Assembly: GCA_049514215.1 (NCBI GenBank)
Contig: JBEKVI010000011.1
Span: 26,859 to 90,858 of the forward strand
Origin: BOG-994 sp049514215
GTDB lineage: Bacteria; Pseudomonadota; Gammaproteobacteria; Burkholderiales; Burkholderiaceae_D
Direction: 5' to 3'
DNA length: 64,000 nucleotides
Shown: one piece after another, positions 8,276 to 17,801 of the stretch
Position numbering within the stretch: position 1 is the stretch's first letter
Layout: every line of letters starts with the position of its first letter
The notes under the pieces: generated by a model
What the model was told of the DNA's origin: nothing
What the model saw: the letters and a program-made list of their open reading frames with translations, nothing else
Databases searched by the model: none
Program-made: the position numbers and the translations under genes

Positions 8276-9367
8276 TTATTTTACCGGGTGAAATTCGACC
8301 GAATCGGCGACTTGACGAATCGTTGCCGACGGCACTTCTCCAACCACGGTCAGCCAGTGGTCTCCACCTTCTTTGGCAAGAATGTTGATGAGACCCTTCT
8401 GGACCTCGCCTGGGGACTGATTCGGGCCACCGAGCGGCTCGATGAACACGGAGATGGCAGCCAGTCCGTCGGAATAGACGATCTGGCCCACTTCCCGCCC
8501 AGAACCCATAGTGCGCTGGACTTCCATGATCTTGCGAAATCCAGGCGGCTCGGCGGCTATGGACCAGCCCTGCCCGGTCAAATCCACGGGAACCGAGCGA
8601 AAGTGCTCAACGCGCCAGCCATCCGTGGACACGATCGTCGGCTTCACCCGGGTCTTGTCGATGTGCGTGCCGATGGTGACGTCGGTGAAGGCCACTTGCT
8701 CGAGCACGTTGCCATGGTCATCGAGGGTCTGGGCTTTCAGTAGCAGGCCGGTCTCCTGATCGGACCACAGACGATACCCATATCGGAGCGAATCGCGGGG
8801 TTCGAGAGACAGGACGCTGCAGTTGTGGCCGGCTACGCGCTCGACCCCGCCGCGGGTCACGTTGTAGTAGGTATCGACGTCGGGAGCGGCAGCCGTGAGA
8901 AAGGCCGGAAACTTGTCGGCCTTGGCACGCGATTCCACCAATAGCAACTTGCTGTCGGGAAGGTAACATCGCACCTCGTCGTCGTGCCGGATGAACTCGC
9001 GGATCTTGCCGTCGAGGATTTCGAGCTTTTCGAGTTCACTCCCCGCTTCAGACAGGTGCGTGATACGCGAAGACTGCATCTGCCCACCCGCCTGGTAGAC
9101 AAACGTGCCCGCATAGTTCTGGTGCTGCGCCGCATCCTGGATGCGACTCAAGAGGGCCGCGCCCTCGACGTGCGGGGCATCAAGTTTGGCGGGTTGGTGC
9201 GTGTCGTCAGCGGCTCGCGCGCCGCTCGACACCAGTGCCATCGCGAGAACCATCCACGAGGCATACAAGGCCAGCCTGACCCGGTTTGGATCCCGGGGGG
9301 TGAGAAATAGTCCCTGATGCCCGCCAAGCGATCGCGGCCGAACGGCGTTCACACATGAGCGGGTCAT
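8276..9367 (-). CDS. rseB: Sigma-E factor regulatory protein RseB (MucB)
   Basis: 363 residues. RseB binds the periplasmic part of the anti-sigma factor RseA and shields it from cleavage until mislocalised lipoproteins or LPS displace it. After about 33 polar residues there is a hydrophobic export segment ending in SSGARA. The MucB/RseB N-terminal domain (AAQHQNYAGTFVYQAG, then RITHLSEAGSELEKLE) and the C-terminal domain follow. The unusually long N-region before the signal suggests a later, non-ATG start is possible. The ATG lies 4 bases after the rseA stop. Confidence 0.93.
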   Translation of the reverse strand: MTRSCVNAVRPRSLGGHQGLFLTPRDPNRVRLALYASWMVLAMALVSSGARAADDTHQPAKLDAPHVEGAALLSRIQDAAQHQNYAGTFVYQAGGQMQSSRITHLSEAGSELEKLEILDGKIREFIRHDDEVRCYLPDSKLLLVESRAKADKFPAFLTAAAPDVDTYYNVTRGGVERVAGHNCSVLSLEPRDSLRYGYRLWSDQETGLLLKAQTLDDHGNVLEQVAFTDVTIGTHIDKTRVKPTIVSTDGWRVEHFRSVPVDLTGQGWSIAAEPPGFRKIMEVQRTMGSGREVGQIVYSDGLAAISVFIEPLGGPNQSPGEVQKGLINILAKEGGDHWLTVVGEVPSATIRQVADSVEFHPVK

Positions 9368-9371
9368 TGCA

Positions 9372-9953
9372 TCACGGGCGGGAGTCGGCCTTGTTCGGGA
9401 CGATAGTCAGGGAAGCAGCTTGGACCGAGCCTTGGTGAGCAGTGAGGTATTCGCCGACCAGCTCGGGGTCCATACGCACGTTGGCCGGGACGGCCGCAGC
9501 CGGGGCAGCCGGAGCCTCCGCCACGACCGGCTTGCTCTGGGGCGCATCGACAACCGGCGTCGCAGCTGCGACTTCGGCATCGGGCTTAGTCATTTGCGGT
9601 ATCGCCATCCAAAGAACCATGGCTACACCAGCGGCGATCGAGGCACCCGGGAGCCCATAGCGCAGCCACCCGCGCGCGCGCCCTTGCTGCAGCGCCCTGG
9701 GCGCGAAGGCCACCGGCTCGACCGCCAGTCGCTCCCGAAAGCGCTCCATGAAGCCCTCAGGCGAAGCGCAGGAGCCGGTCTCCTCGGAGCGCAGGAAGTC
9801 TCCCGTAGCGTGCAGGTCATCCCAGAAGGCTCGGCCCTCCGGAGATGCCAGAAGCTCGTCGAGGACCGCCTGGGCCGACTCGGCCTCCAAGGCGCCGTCG
9901 GCCAGCGCGCTGATTCGTTCGCGAAGCGAAGTCTGAAGTATTGCTTGATTCAT
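9372..9953 (-). CDS. rseA: Anti-sigma-E factor RseA
   Basis: 193 residues from the ATG at 9953, which follows the rpoE stop by two bases and has AAAGG 8 bases upstream; a GTG at 9962 is the alternative. The cytoplasmic N-terminal anti-sigma domain (RISALADGALEAESAQAVLDEL) binds sigma-E. One membrane segment lies at about residues 100-118, followed by an Ala/Pro-rich periplasmic part. The family releases the sigma factor by regulated proteolysis under envelope stress. Its position between rpoE and rseB supports the call. Confidence 0.92.
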   Translation of the reverse strand: MNQAILQTSLRERISALADGALEAESAQAVLDELLASPEGRAFWDDLHATGDFLRSEETGSCASPEGFMERFRERLAVEPVAFAPRALQQGRARGWLRYGLPGASIAAGVAMVLWMAIPQMTKPDAEVAAATPVVDAPQSKPVVAEAPAAPAAAVPANVRMDPELVGEYLTAHQGSVQAASLTIVPNKADSRP

Positions 9954-9955
9954 GA

Positions 9956-10564
9956 TTACCACCTTTTGTCCTTCGATGTCCCCAGTAGCGGCCTAAGCTC
10001 GGCTGCGATCGACTCCCGCGCCCGGAAAATGCGCGACCGGACGGTTCCGATCGGGCACTCCATCGCCAGCGCAATGTCTTCGTAGCTCATTCCCTCAATC
10101 TCCCGCAGCTGAATCGCAGTGCGGAGTTCCTCCGGTAGCGCCTCCATAGCTCGATTAACGGTTTCCCCAACCTGCTTGCTCATCAACAGGGATTCCGGCG
10201 TATTGATATCCCTTAGTTGGTCGGCGTCATCGAAAGTTTCAGCTTCATCGGCTGCATTGTCGGTTGTTGTGGGCGCCCTGCGGCCCTGAGAGGCTAGGTA
10301 GTTCTTCGCAGTATTGATGGCAATCCGGTATAACCAGGTGTAGAACGCGCTGTCACCTCGGAACTGGGGTAGCGCCCTATAGGCCTTGATGAACGCTTCC
10401 TGGGTCACATCCTCGATCTCGGCGGCGTCGCGGACGAGCCGTGAAACCAGCCGATTGATCTTTCGCTGGTACTTCAGCACTAAAAGCTCGAACGCCTGCT
10501 TGTCCCCGCGCTGGACTCGCTCGACCAACAACTGATCGACTTCACGCTCGTTTGCCTGTGCCAT
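9956..10564 (-). CDS. rpoE: RNA polymerase sigma-E factor (RpoE/AlgU)
   Basis: 202 residues. This group 4 (ECF) sigma factor directs envelope-stress transcription. Region 2 shows EDVTQEAFIKAYRALPQFRG and FYTWLYRIAINTAKNYL; region 4 shows LPEELRTAIQLREIEG and CPIGTVRSRIFRARE. It is followed directly by rseA, rseB and mucD. The 109 bases between it and fabF contain no recognisable sigma-E-type promoter on my reading. Confidence 0.95.
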   Translation of the reverse strand: MAQANEREVDQLLVERVQRGDKQAFELLVLKYQRKINRLVSRLVRDAAEIEDVTQEAFIKAYRALPQFRGDSAFYTWLYRIAINTAKNYLASQGRRAPTTTDNAADEAETFDDADQLRDINTPESLLMSKQVGETVNRAMEALPEELRTAIQLREIEGMSYEDIALAMECPIGTVRSRIFRARESIAAELRPLLGTSKDKRW

Positions 10565-10673
10565 GAGTCCCGGTCAGTCCGCTCGGGTTCGCGCTGCTGG
10601 ATTTCGGCCGACCCTGGATCGGGGCCGTCCGGTTACGGGATGGGTGAGACGCACAAAACCTCGCGGGCCGCCG

Positions 10674-11906
10674 CTACAGGCGCCGCAAGAGCATCGTCCC
10701 GTTGGTGCCACCGAATCCGAAAGAATTCGACATCGCCACGTCGATCTCCAGTTCGCGTGCCTGGTTAGCGCAGTAGTCAAGATCGCATTCGGGATCTTGA
10801 TGGAAGATATTGATCGTAGGCGGGGAAACCTGATGATAGACCGCGAGGGCCGTGAAGACCCCTTCGATTCCGCCCGCCGCCCCCAATAAGTGGCCCGTCA
10901 TGGACTTGGTCGAATTCACGACCAGCCTGTGCGCGTGCCCTCCGAATGCCAGTTTAATGGCCTCGGTTTCGTTTTTGTCGCCCAGTGGCGTTGAGGTACC
11001 GTGGGCATTGATGTACTGAACGTCCTCTGGATTGAGCCCCGCCTTGCGAAGGGCCTGGGCCATCCCGCGTCTGGGGCCATCCGCATTGGGCGCCGTGATG
11101 TGATAGGCGTCCGAGCTAAGTCCATATCCGATCAACTCGGCGTAGATCCTGGCGTCCCTGCGCCGGGCGTGCTCGTATTCCTCTAGAACCAGAACCCCCG
11201 CGCCCTCCCCGAGGACGAATCCGTCGCGGTCGCGGTCCCAGGGACGACTCGCGGTCTTGGGATCATCGTTGCGCGTGGAAAGTGCCCGCGCCGCAGCAAA
11301 TCCACCGATCCCCAGCGGCGAGACAGTCGCTTCCGCCCCACCGGCCAGCATCACGTCAGTATCACCGTACTCGATCATGCGCCCGGCTTCGCCAATGGAA
11401 TGCAGTCCGGTGGTGCACGCCGACACGATCGCAAAGCTTGGCCCCTGCAATCCGTAGTGGATCGAAAGCTGGCCCGAGATCATATTGATGATCGAGGCCG
11501 GAACAAAGAAAGGGGAAATCTTTCTTGGACCTCGTTGGGTGAGATCGAGATTGGTCTCCTCGATCATCGGCAAGCCGCCAATGCCCGAGCCCACAACCAC
11601 GCCGAAACGCTCCAGATCTTCCTTTCCGAGGTCCAGGCCGCTGTCGCGCATTGCCTGGATACCGGCCGCCATCCCGTAGTGGATGAAGGTGTCCATGTGG
11701 CGGGCTTCCTTCGCCGACACATATTCTTCGACCTGAAACCCCTTCACTTCTCCTGCAATCTGACAATTGAAGATACTGGCGTCAAAGCGCGTGATGCGGT
11801 CGATTCCCGAACGTCCCGCTACCAGGTTCTCCCACGCCTGGGCAACGCTATTTCCAACCGGGGAGATGATTCCCAGGCCGGTGATGACAACGCGCCGCCG
11901 AGTCAT
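10674..11906 (-). CDS. fabF: 3-oxoacyl-ACP synthase II (KAS II)
   Basis: 410 residues, the usual length. The enzyme elongates acyl-ACP with malonyl-ACP in fatty-acid synthesis. The active-site Cys is in VSACTTGLHSIGEA, the first His in NAHGTSTPLGD and the second in KSMTGHLLGAAGG. It follows acpP by 15 bases. It is the last gene of the fatty-acid cluster before rpoE. Confidence 0.97.
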   Translation of the reverse strand: MTRRRVVITGLGIISPVGNSVAQAWENLVAGRSGIDRITRFDASIFNCQIAGEVKGFQVEEYVSAKEARHMDTFIHYGMAAGIQAMRDSGLDLGKEDLERFGVVVGSGIGGLPMIEETNLDLTQRGPRKISPFFVPASIINMISGQLSIHYGLQGPSFAIVSACTTGLHSIGEAGRMIEYGDTDVMLAGGAEATVSPLGIGGFAAARALSTRNDDPKTASRPWDRDRDGFVLGEGAGVLVLEEYEHARRRDARIYAELIGYGLSSDAYHITAPNADGPRRGMAQALRKAGLNPEDVQYINAHGTSTPLGDKNETEAIKLAFGGHAHRLVVNSTKSMTGHLLGAAGGIEGVFTALAVYHQVSPPTINIFHQDPECDLDYCANQARELEIDVAMSNSFGFGGTNGTMLLRRL

Positions 11907-11921
11907 GCCTTCGTGCCCAAC

Positions 11922-12158
11922 CTATTTCTTGTGTGTCGTCACGTAGTCGATGGCCTGCTGGACGGTGGTGATCTTCTCGGCCTCTTCGTCCGGAATCTCC
12001 GTCTCAAACTCATCTTCCAATGCCATGACCAGCTCGACCGTGTCGAGCGAATCAGCGCCCAGATCGTCGACGAAGGAGGACTCGTTTTTGATATCGGCCT
12101 CGTTCACTCCCAGCTGCTCGGCGACAATCTTCTTGACGCGTTGTTCGATGTTATCCAT
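11922..12158 (-). CDS. acpP: Acyl carrier protein
   Basis: 78 residues, acidic. The phosphopantetheine attachment Ser37 lies in LGADSLDTVELV. It carries growing acyl chains for FabD, FabH, FabF, FabG and PlsX, all encoded around it. AGGGGA or similar purine-rich sequence precedes the ATG at 12158. An 88-base gap separates it from fabG, room for a separate promoter, as acpP is usually highly expressed. Confidence 0.97.
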   Translation of the reverse strand: MDNIEQRVKKIVAEQLGVNEADIKNESSFVDDLGADSLDTVELVMALEDEFETEIPDEEAEKITTVQQAIDYVTTHKK

Positions 12159-12247
12159 GTTCCCCTCCGGAAAGTGAGAGTCAAAAATTGCGCGAATTGT
12201 AGCAGAGGTGAGCCAATAATTCCGACCGCATCCCGCCTTGGAAAGCC

Positions 12248-12985
12248 TCAGTTCATGTACATCCCGCCGTTGACATGCAGCGTCACACCCGTGATGTAAC
12301 TCGCCGCCGGGGAAGCCAGGAACGCCACTGCGGCAGCAATGTCCTCAGGTTGTCCCAGCCGTCCCAGCGGAATTTGCTGGGTCAAGCCCGCGACCTGGGC
12401 CTGCGACAGCGATCGCGTCATATCCGTGTCGATGAAACCCGGCGCGACGCAGTTCACCGTGATGGACCGACTTCCCACTTCCCGGGCGAGCGCACGAGTC
12501 ATGCCAGCAACGCCCGCCTTTGCCGCCGCATAATTGGCCTGACCGGCGTTGCCCGTCGAGCCTACCACGGACGTGATATTGATGATGCGCCCGCCACGCG
12601 CCTTGATCATCCCACGCAAGACCGCCCGAGAGAGCCGAAAGACCGCCGTCAAGTCGGTCTCGATGACGCGACTCCAGTCCTCGTCCTTTAGCCGCAGCGC
12701 GAGATTGTCCTGCGTGATCCCGGCGTTGTTCACCAGTACTGAGAGCCCGCCGAAATCCTTCTGAATCTCGGCGACGAGATTTTCGACCGCGGTCGCGTCG
12801 TTCACATCGAGTACCTTGCCAATTCCGCCTTGCGCGGCGAGCGCCACGCCAATGGCCTGGGCGCCGCTTTCGGTTGTGGCTGTTCCAATCACGCGCGCGC
12901 CCTCGGCGGCCAGACGCAAGGCGATGCTGCGTCCGATTCCGCGTGAGGCACCCGTAACAAGCGCGACGGCCTGTTCTACCGGCAT
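12248..12985 (-). CDS. fabG: 3-oxoacyl-ACP reductase
   Basis: 245 residues, short-chain dehydrogenase. It reduces 3-ketoacyl-ACP with NADPH. The cofactor motif TGASRGIG lies at residues 11-18 and NNAG at 86-89; the catalytic Ser139, Tyr152 and Lys156 are in place (YAAAK). It ends in the family-typical HVNGGMYM. The start overlaps the end of fabD by 10 bases. Confidence 0.97.
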   Translation of the reverse strand: MPVEQAVALVTGASRGIGRSIALRLAAEGARVIGTATTESGAQAIGVALAAQGGIGKVLDVNDATAVENLVAEIQKDFGGLSVLVNNAGITQDNLALRLKDEDWSRVIETDLTAVFRLSRAVLRGMIKARGGRIINITSVVGSTGNAGQANYAAAKAGVAGMTRALAREVGSRSITVNCVAPGFIDTDMTRSLSQAQVAGLTQQIPLGRLGQPEDIAAAVAFLASPAASYITGVTLHVNGGMYMN

Positions 12986-13911
12986 TGCGTCATCTCCAAG
13001 ATTTGGGCCAGCGATTCAGGATCTACGATGGCAGCCCCAAAGGCTTCGCGATCAATTCGCTTGGTGAGCCCAAGAAGCACTTTACCCGGTCCGCACTCGA
13101 CGACATGCGTCACACCGTCGGCACGCATGCGCTCGATGATTTCCACCCAACGTACCGCTCGCCAGGCTTGCCGGACGAGCGCATCCTTGATGAGATCGGG
13201 CACAGGATTGATGGAAACGTCGACGTTGTTCAAGACGTCGATCTGGGGTGTGGCAAACGGCTTGTCCTTCAGATAAGACTGGAGCGCTTCGGCCGCCGGT
13301 TGCATCAGGGAGCAGTGAAAGGGTGCCGAGACCGCAAGCAGTACCGCCCGCTTGGCTCCATTATCCTTGGCGGCTGCACAGGCTCTCTCGACGGCGGACG
13401 TATGCCCGGAGATCACAGTTTGGGCCGGATCGTTGAAATTCGCCGGCTCCACTACTTCACCTTCGGCCACCGCCCGGCAAATCTCCCCAACGACCGATGC
13501 CGGAAGACCCAAAATAGCGGCCATGCTACCCACTCCCACGGGCGTGGCCGACTGCATGGCCGTCGCACGAAAGCGCACCAACGGCAGCGCTTCGGAAAGA
13601 CTGAGTACGCCGGCTGCCACTAGCGCGGCGTACTCGCCTAGACTGTGTCCGGCCGCAAGCGCCGGTGGCGCTCCCCCGGCCGCCCGCCAGGCGCGCCAGA
13701 TGGCGACATCGGCGGTCAACATGACCGGCTGCGTCACGGTGGTCAGGCCGAGCTTTTCGCCGGGACCTTCGGCGATGAGCCGACCGATGTCCTCGTGGAG
13801 CACCTCGGACGCCTCCGCGAGAGTCTCCTGTACCGCGCGATTTTGGGCAAACGCATTGAGCATCCCGATCGATTGGGAGCCCTGTCCCGGGAATACGAAG
13901 GCAAACTTCAT
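12976..13911 (-). CDS. fabD: Malonyl-CoA:ACP transacylase
   Basis: 311 residues from the ATG at 13911, matching the family start (MKFAFVFPGQGSQ); a TTG three codons earlier is in frame but unlikely. The enzyme transfers malonyl from CoA to ACP. The nucleophile Ser90 is in AAGHSLGEYAAL, and the active-site His in VSAPFHCSLM. It lies between fabH and fabG and overlaps fabG. Confidence 0.97.
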   Translation of the reverse strand: MKFAFVFPGQGSQSIGMLNAFAQNRAVQETLAEASEVLHEDIGRLIAEGPGEKLGLTTVTQPVMLTADVAIWRAWRAAGGAPPALAAGHSLGEYAALVAAGVLSLSEALPLVRFRATAMQSATPVGVGSMAAILGLPASVVGEICRAVAEGEVVEPANFNDPAQTVISGHTSAVERACAAAKDNGAKRAVLLAVSAPFHCSLMQPAAEALQSYLKDKPFATPQIDVLNNVDVSINPVPDLIKDALVRQAWRAVRWVEIIERMRADGVTHVVECGPGKVLLGLTKRIDREAFGAAIVDPESLAQILEMTQCR

Positions 13912-13953
13912 GAACGCCAATACTCAGTATGAGAAGTAAGCAGGGGCAGGACG

Positions 13954-14937
13954 CTACATGCGAGCGAGCGCCGCCCCCCAGGTGAAGCCGCCGCCGACCC
14001 CCTCCATCAACACGTTTTGCCCAGGGCGGATGCGACCCTGGCGCACGCCTTCGTCCAACGCCATCGGAATGGAGGCCGCCGAGGTATTGCCGTGCTGGTC
14101 GACGGTCACGATCATGCGCTCGAATGGCAGGCCCAGTTTCTTGCAGGTACTGTGCATGATCCTAATGTTGGCCTGATGGGGAATGAGCCAATCCACTTGC
14201 GCGGCGCTCTGATCGGCCTTGGCCAGCGCCTCGTGGGCCACCTTCTCCAAGACACTGACGGCGAGCTTGAACACCGCCGGTCCGTCCATGTAGAGGAAGG
14301 CGCTGCCGGCGATGGCACCGCTATGGACATTGCCGGGCACACAGAGAATGTCTGCGTAGCGACCATCGGCGTGCAACACGGTAGAGAGAATGCCCGCGCG
14401 TTCGCCCGCCTCCATCACCACCGCGCCGGCACCGTCTCCGAAAAGCACGCAAGTCGTTCGGTCGTCAAAGTTCAGGATCCGCGAGAAGACTTCGGAGCCG
14501 ATCACGAGCGCGCGGCGCGCCTCGCCCGCGCGAATGGCGTTATCGGCGACGGCCAGGGCATACACAAAGCCGCTGCAAACCGCCTGTACATCGAAGGCGG
14601 CACAGCCCGTCTCAATGCCCAGCTTACGTTGCACGATACATGCGGTGCTCGGGAAGACCATGTCCGGAGTGGACGTCGCCACGATGAGCAGATCGATATC
14701 TTCGGGTCGACGCCCTGCAGCCTGCAATGCCGGCCCCGCAGCCAGCACGGCGAGATCACTGGAAGTCGTTTGCGCATCGGCGTAGTGCCGAGCTTCGATT
14801 CCGCTGCGCGTACGGATCCACTCATCGCTGGTTTCGATGCCGCGTGCCGCCAGTTGTTCGGTCAGTTCCGAGTTCGTGACACGGCGTGGGGGCAGATAGC
14901 TGCCGGTGCCGACAATTCGGGAATGGATGCGAGTCAT
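13954..14937 (-). CDS. fabH: 3-oxoacyl-ACP synthase III (KAS III)
   Basis: 327 residues. It starts fatty-acid synthesis by condensing acetyl-CoA with malonyl-ACP. Cys121 is the nucleophile (AVCSGFVYAL), the His lies in IPHQANIRIM and the Asn in HGNTSAASIP. The start overlaps plsX by 4 bases (ATGA). Confidence 0.97.
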   Translation of the reverse strand: MTRIHSRIVGTGSYLPPRRVTNSELTEQLAARGIETSDEWIRTRSGIEARHYADAQTTSSDLAVLAAGPALQAAGRRPEDIDLLIVATSTPDMVFPSTACIVQRKLGIETGCAAFDVQAVCSGFVYALAVADNAIRAGEARRALVIGSEVFSRILNFDDRTTCVLFGDGAGAVVMEAGERAGILSTVLHADGRYADILCVPGNVHSGAIAGSAFLYMDGPAVFKLAVSVLEKVAHEALAKADQSAAQVDWLIPHQANIRIMHSTCKKLGLPFERMIVTVDQHGNTSAASIPMALDEGVRQGRIRPGQNVLMEGVGGGFTWGAALARM

Positions 14938-15995
14938 TCGGGAGCGTGTTCTGAAGTGGCGATGGGCTGGGCTTCGCGCAACCTTTGTGATGGCACAGAC
15001 TGCATCGCGGCACGAATGCGCGACAGTACATCACGCCGCGCCGCGTCATAGGCATGTTGCAGCGCCCACTCGAAAGCCAATGGGTCGGCAGAGCCGTGAC
15101 TCTTGAGCACGAGCCCGCGCAAACCGAGAAGCGCCGCTCCATTGTAACGTCGATGGTCGACCCGTTTGCGGAACTGATTCAACACCGGCAAGGCGACGAC
15201 GAATGCGGCCCAGGTCAGAGGATTGCGCGTGAATTCTTCCTTGATGAAACCGCCCAGCATTTGCGCCATACCCTCGGAAGTCTTCAGAAGAACGTTTCCG
15301 ACGAACCCGTCGCACACTACGACGTCCACCGTCCCCTTGAAAATGTCATCGCCTTCGACGTTGCCGAAGAAATTCAGTCCTGATGCGCGAAGCAACTCGC
15401 CCGCCTGCTTGACCGTGTCGTTGCCCTTGATGACTTCTTCTCCGATGTTGAGCAACCCCACGGTGGGGTTGTCGCGATCGTAGGCCGCTGCTGCAAGGGC
15501 GCTGCCCATCACCGCGAACTGCAGCAGGTGTTCTGGTTGGCAATCGACGTTGGCCCCGAGGTCAAGCATCGTCGTGACGCCCCCTTTTTGGTTCGGAAGA
15601 CCCATGGCGATCGCGGGCCGATCGATGCCCTCGAGAGTTTTTAGCAAATAGCGCGAGATCGCCATCAGCGCGCCGGTATTGCCGGCGCTCACGCAGGCGT
15701 CGGCCCGGCCGTCCTTCACGAGCCCGACCGCCACTCGCATCGAGGAGTCCTTCTTCTTACGCAGGGCAACTTCCACAGGATCGTCCATGGCCACCACCTC
15801 GGAGGCATGCACGATCTCGATGCGTTCGCGCCATTCAGGCCGGGCGCGATTCAAGTGGGTAGAGAGCATGGCACTGTCGCCCACCAGGAACAGGCGAGCA
15901 TCGGCGACCCTCTGCAAAAACGAAAAGGCTGCCGGGACGGTCGTCGTCAGACCATGGTCGCCGCCCATGCAATCAATCGCCAGCTGGGTGGTCAT
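14934..15995 (-). CDS. plsX: Phosphate acyltransferase PlsX
   Basis: 353 residues. PlsX makes acyl-phosphate from acyl-ACP for phospholipid synthesis. It begins with the family signature AIDCMGGDHG and contains VSAGNTGALMAISRYLL and NIGEEVIKGN. It is coupled to fabH by a 4-base overlap. The 193 bases between it and rpmF hold no gene. Confidence 0.96.
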   Translation of the reverse strand: MTTQLAIDCMGGDHGLTTTVPAAFSFLQRVADARLFLVGDSAMLSTHLNRARPEWRERIEIVHASEVVAMDDPVEVALRKKKDSSMRVAVGLVKDGRADACVSAGNTGALMAISRYLLKTLEGIDRPAIAMGLPNQKGGVTTMLDLGANVDCQPEHLLQFAVMGSALAAAAYDRDNPTVGLLNIGEEVIKGNDTVKQAGELLRASGLNFFGNVEGDDIFKGTVDVVVCDGFVGNVLLKTSEGMAQMLGGFIKEEFTRNPLTWAAFVVALPVLNQFRKRVDHRRYNGAALLGLRGLVLKSHGSADPLAFEWALQHAYDAARRDVLSRIRAAMQSVPSQRLREAQPIATSEHAPE

Positions 15996-16188
15996 GGCCT
16001 GAGCGTCACGCGAGGAACCCGCCGGCGCGTATGGTCATAGGGACCTGCACACCCTGTCCCGCACGGAGAAGGAGCAATCGCCCAGCGACACCTGGGACGC
16101 GTTCAACCCCTGCACAGCAGAATTAGAAAAGCGACGAATTCCTGTCCAGTCGCGTGTCATGGCCAGCACGGGGGCGTTGGCGCAAAGT

Positions 16189-16371
16189 CTATTCGTCGTT
16201 CTTGGTCTGGATGACCTTCTTGCCACGGTAGAAACCATTCGGGCTTACATGGTGGCGCAAATGCGTCTCGCCAGTCGTGGGCTCGGTTGCCAGTGGCGGA
16301 TTGGTTAGGAAGTCATGGGCCCGATGCATACCGCGCTTGGACGGTGACTTCTTGTTTTGTTGAACAGCCAT
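16189..16371 (-). CDS. rpmF: 50S ribosomal protein L32
   Basis: 60 residues, basic. It begins with the L32 signature MAVQQNKKSPSKRGMHRAHD and continues with HHVSPNGFYRGKKV. The zinc-binding cysteines found in some L32 proteins are absent, which is common. The yceD-rpmF-plsX-fab order is conserved across proteobacteria. Confidence 0.96.
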   Translation of the reverse strand: MAVQQNKKSPSKRGMHRAHDFLTNPPLATEPTTGETHLRHHVSPNGFYRGKKVIQTKNDE

Positions 16372-16430
16372 GTTGACTCCTTCAGTCTTTCATGTCGAAT
16401 TTTACCACGCGAACCGCGTGGCTCCCCGCC

Positions 16431-16916
16431 CTACGGCTTACGATCCTTTCTCATCTCATCGAGCACGGCAAACGGCGATTCGCTCGTCCTCGCACCCCCG
16501 GGCGCACCCAGCGGCTGCGGACAGACTACGTGCTTCGGAACCAGCGGCAAGGAGAGGATCACCTCATCTTCCACCAACACCGTCACGTCAAATGCAGCCG
16601 TGCCCACGACCACGTCGTAGCCGTCTTCATCCAGCGGGACGGCGTCGGCCTCTGCATCGCTTCGGGCGACCAAAAAACGCGCCCCGACGTCCACTTCGAT
16701 CTCGACAGGCTGCAAACAACGCTGACAGACCATGTGCACGGGACCGGCGACTTCCAAATCAATGAAAGGACGCCCACGCTCGTCCGTCGTTCCGGCCAGC
16801 CGCCACTGCAACTGGTCGCCCTGTTCCACTACTTCCATACGCTTGAGGTCCCGGACCGCGACCACACCGCTCGCTTCCTCGGCCCTGCGCGAAAACTCGA
16901 ACACATCGATAATCAT
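16431..16916 (-). CDS. yceD: YceD family protein (DUF177)
   Basis: 161 residues. The family is linked to 23S rRNA metabolism and always sits before rpmF. Cys64 and Cys67 form CQRC in VHMVCQRCLQPVEIEV, and a later Cys lies in PKHVVCPQPLG. It is the first gene of the rpmF-plsX-fab operon, with a good promoter about 230 bases upstream. The biochemical role is not firmly known. Confidence 0.92.
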   Translation of the reverse strand: MIIDVFEFSRRAEEASGVVAVRDLKRMEVVEQGDQLQWRLAGTTDERGRPFIDLEVAGPVHMVCQRCLQPVEIEVDVGARFLVARSDAEADAVPLDEDGYDVVVGTAAFDVTVLVEDEVILSLPLVPKHVVCPQPLGAPGGARTSESPFAVLDEMRKDRKP

Positions 16917-17145
16917 GATCTCGCGCGCAAGACCTTTGCTGTCTAGAGCGTGACTCAGGGGCGCCCCTCTTGGACACGCCTCTCTTGGGGGCGACTGCGC
17001 CGGCGGGCGTTGATCGAATCACACAATGTCCGCGCACGCCACCTCGAGCTTGGGAAGTCACCCCGAAAGCCACCTCTGACCGGTATCGCTGGGGTCAGAG
17101 CGCCCTCGGTTTAGGGCCCCGTCCAAAGACGCCGAAAAGCCTGCG

Positions 17146-17174
17146 ATAATCACATAAATGTCCTTATTTGTCAA
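17146..17174 (-). promoter_or_regulatory. Sigma-70 promoter for yceD-rpmF-plsX-fab
   Basis: On the minus strand a perfect -35 TTGACA (17169-17174) is followed after 17 bases by GATTAT (17146-17151, four of six consensus positions). It points into yceD. The 16917-17180 gap between yceD and maf holds no gene that I can support. Confidence 0.6.
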
Positions 17175-17180
17175 AATGTT

Positions 17181-17801
17181 ATGTCCGATACCTCGCAGTC
17201 CAGCGTGATTCTCGCCTCAAGCTCGGTCTACCGGCGTGAACTGCTCGCGCGTCTGGGCTTGCCCTTCGAATGGCAAACCCCGGAAGTCGATGAAACGGCG
17301 CTCCCGGGGGAGAGCGCACGGGACACCGCGATCCGGCTCGCCAGGCAGAAAGCGCAGGCCGTCGCGAGCCAACATGCCGATGCGCTCGTCATTGGATCGG
17401 ATCAGGTGGCCAGCTGGCGCGGCCAACACATCGGCAAGCCCGGCAATCACGCCCGTGCACTCGCGCAGCTGGAGCAGTTCCAGGGGGAGACAGTTCGTTT
17501 CTACTCAGCCGTGTGCATCATCGATACCCGAGAAGGCAGGATATTGGAAGATGTGGCCGAGGTGACGGTGCGCTTTCGCCAATTGACCCCTGCCGAACTC
17601 GAGAACTACCTTCAACGGGAACAGCCCTACGACTGCGCAGGTAGCGCTAAGTCCGAGTCTTTGGGAATCGCTCTACTAGAAAAGATCGAAAGTGACGATC
17701 CGACAGCACTGGTTGGCCTTCCCTTGATCCGCGTGGCGACGATGCTGCGCACCTTGAATTATCCCCTGCTCTCGAGCGCGCAGAAGCGCCCTCTTGCATG
17801 A
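17181..17801 (+). CDS. maf: Maf/YceF nucleoside-triphosphate pyrophosphatase
   Basis: 206 residues. The Maf family hydrolyses non-canonical nucleotides; the YceF branch prefers 7-methyl-GTP. It begins with ILASSSVYRRELLARLGLPF, then has the catalytic-region motifs VIGSDQVASWRGQHIGKPG and CAGSAKSESLGIALLEKI. SDQVA rather than SDTVV supports the YceF-type subgroup. Its stop overlaps the next start (ATGA), so the two genes are coupled. Confidence 0.93.
   Translation: MSDTSQSSVILASSSVYRRELLARLGLPFEWQTPEVDETALPGESARDTAIRLARQKAQAVASQHADALVIGSDQVASWRGQHIGKPGNHARALAQLEQFQGETVRFYSAVCIIDTREGRILEDVAEVTVRFRQLTPAELENYLQREQPYDCAGSAKSESLGIALLEKIESDDPTALVGLPLIRVATMLRTLNYPLLSSAQKRPLA

Noticed and set aside
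9956..9962. GTG start for rseA overlapping rpoE
   Set aside because: The ATG at 9953 has a better-spaced AAAGG ribosome-binding site.
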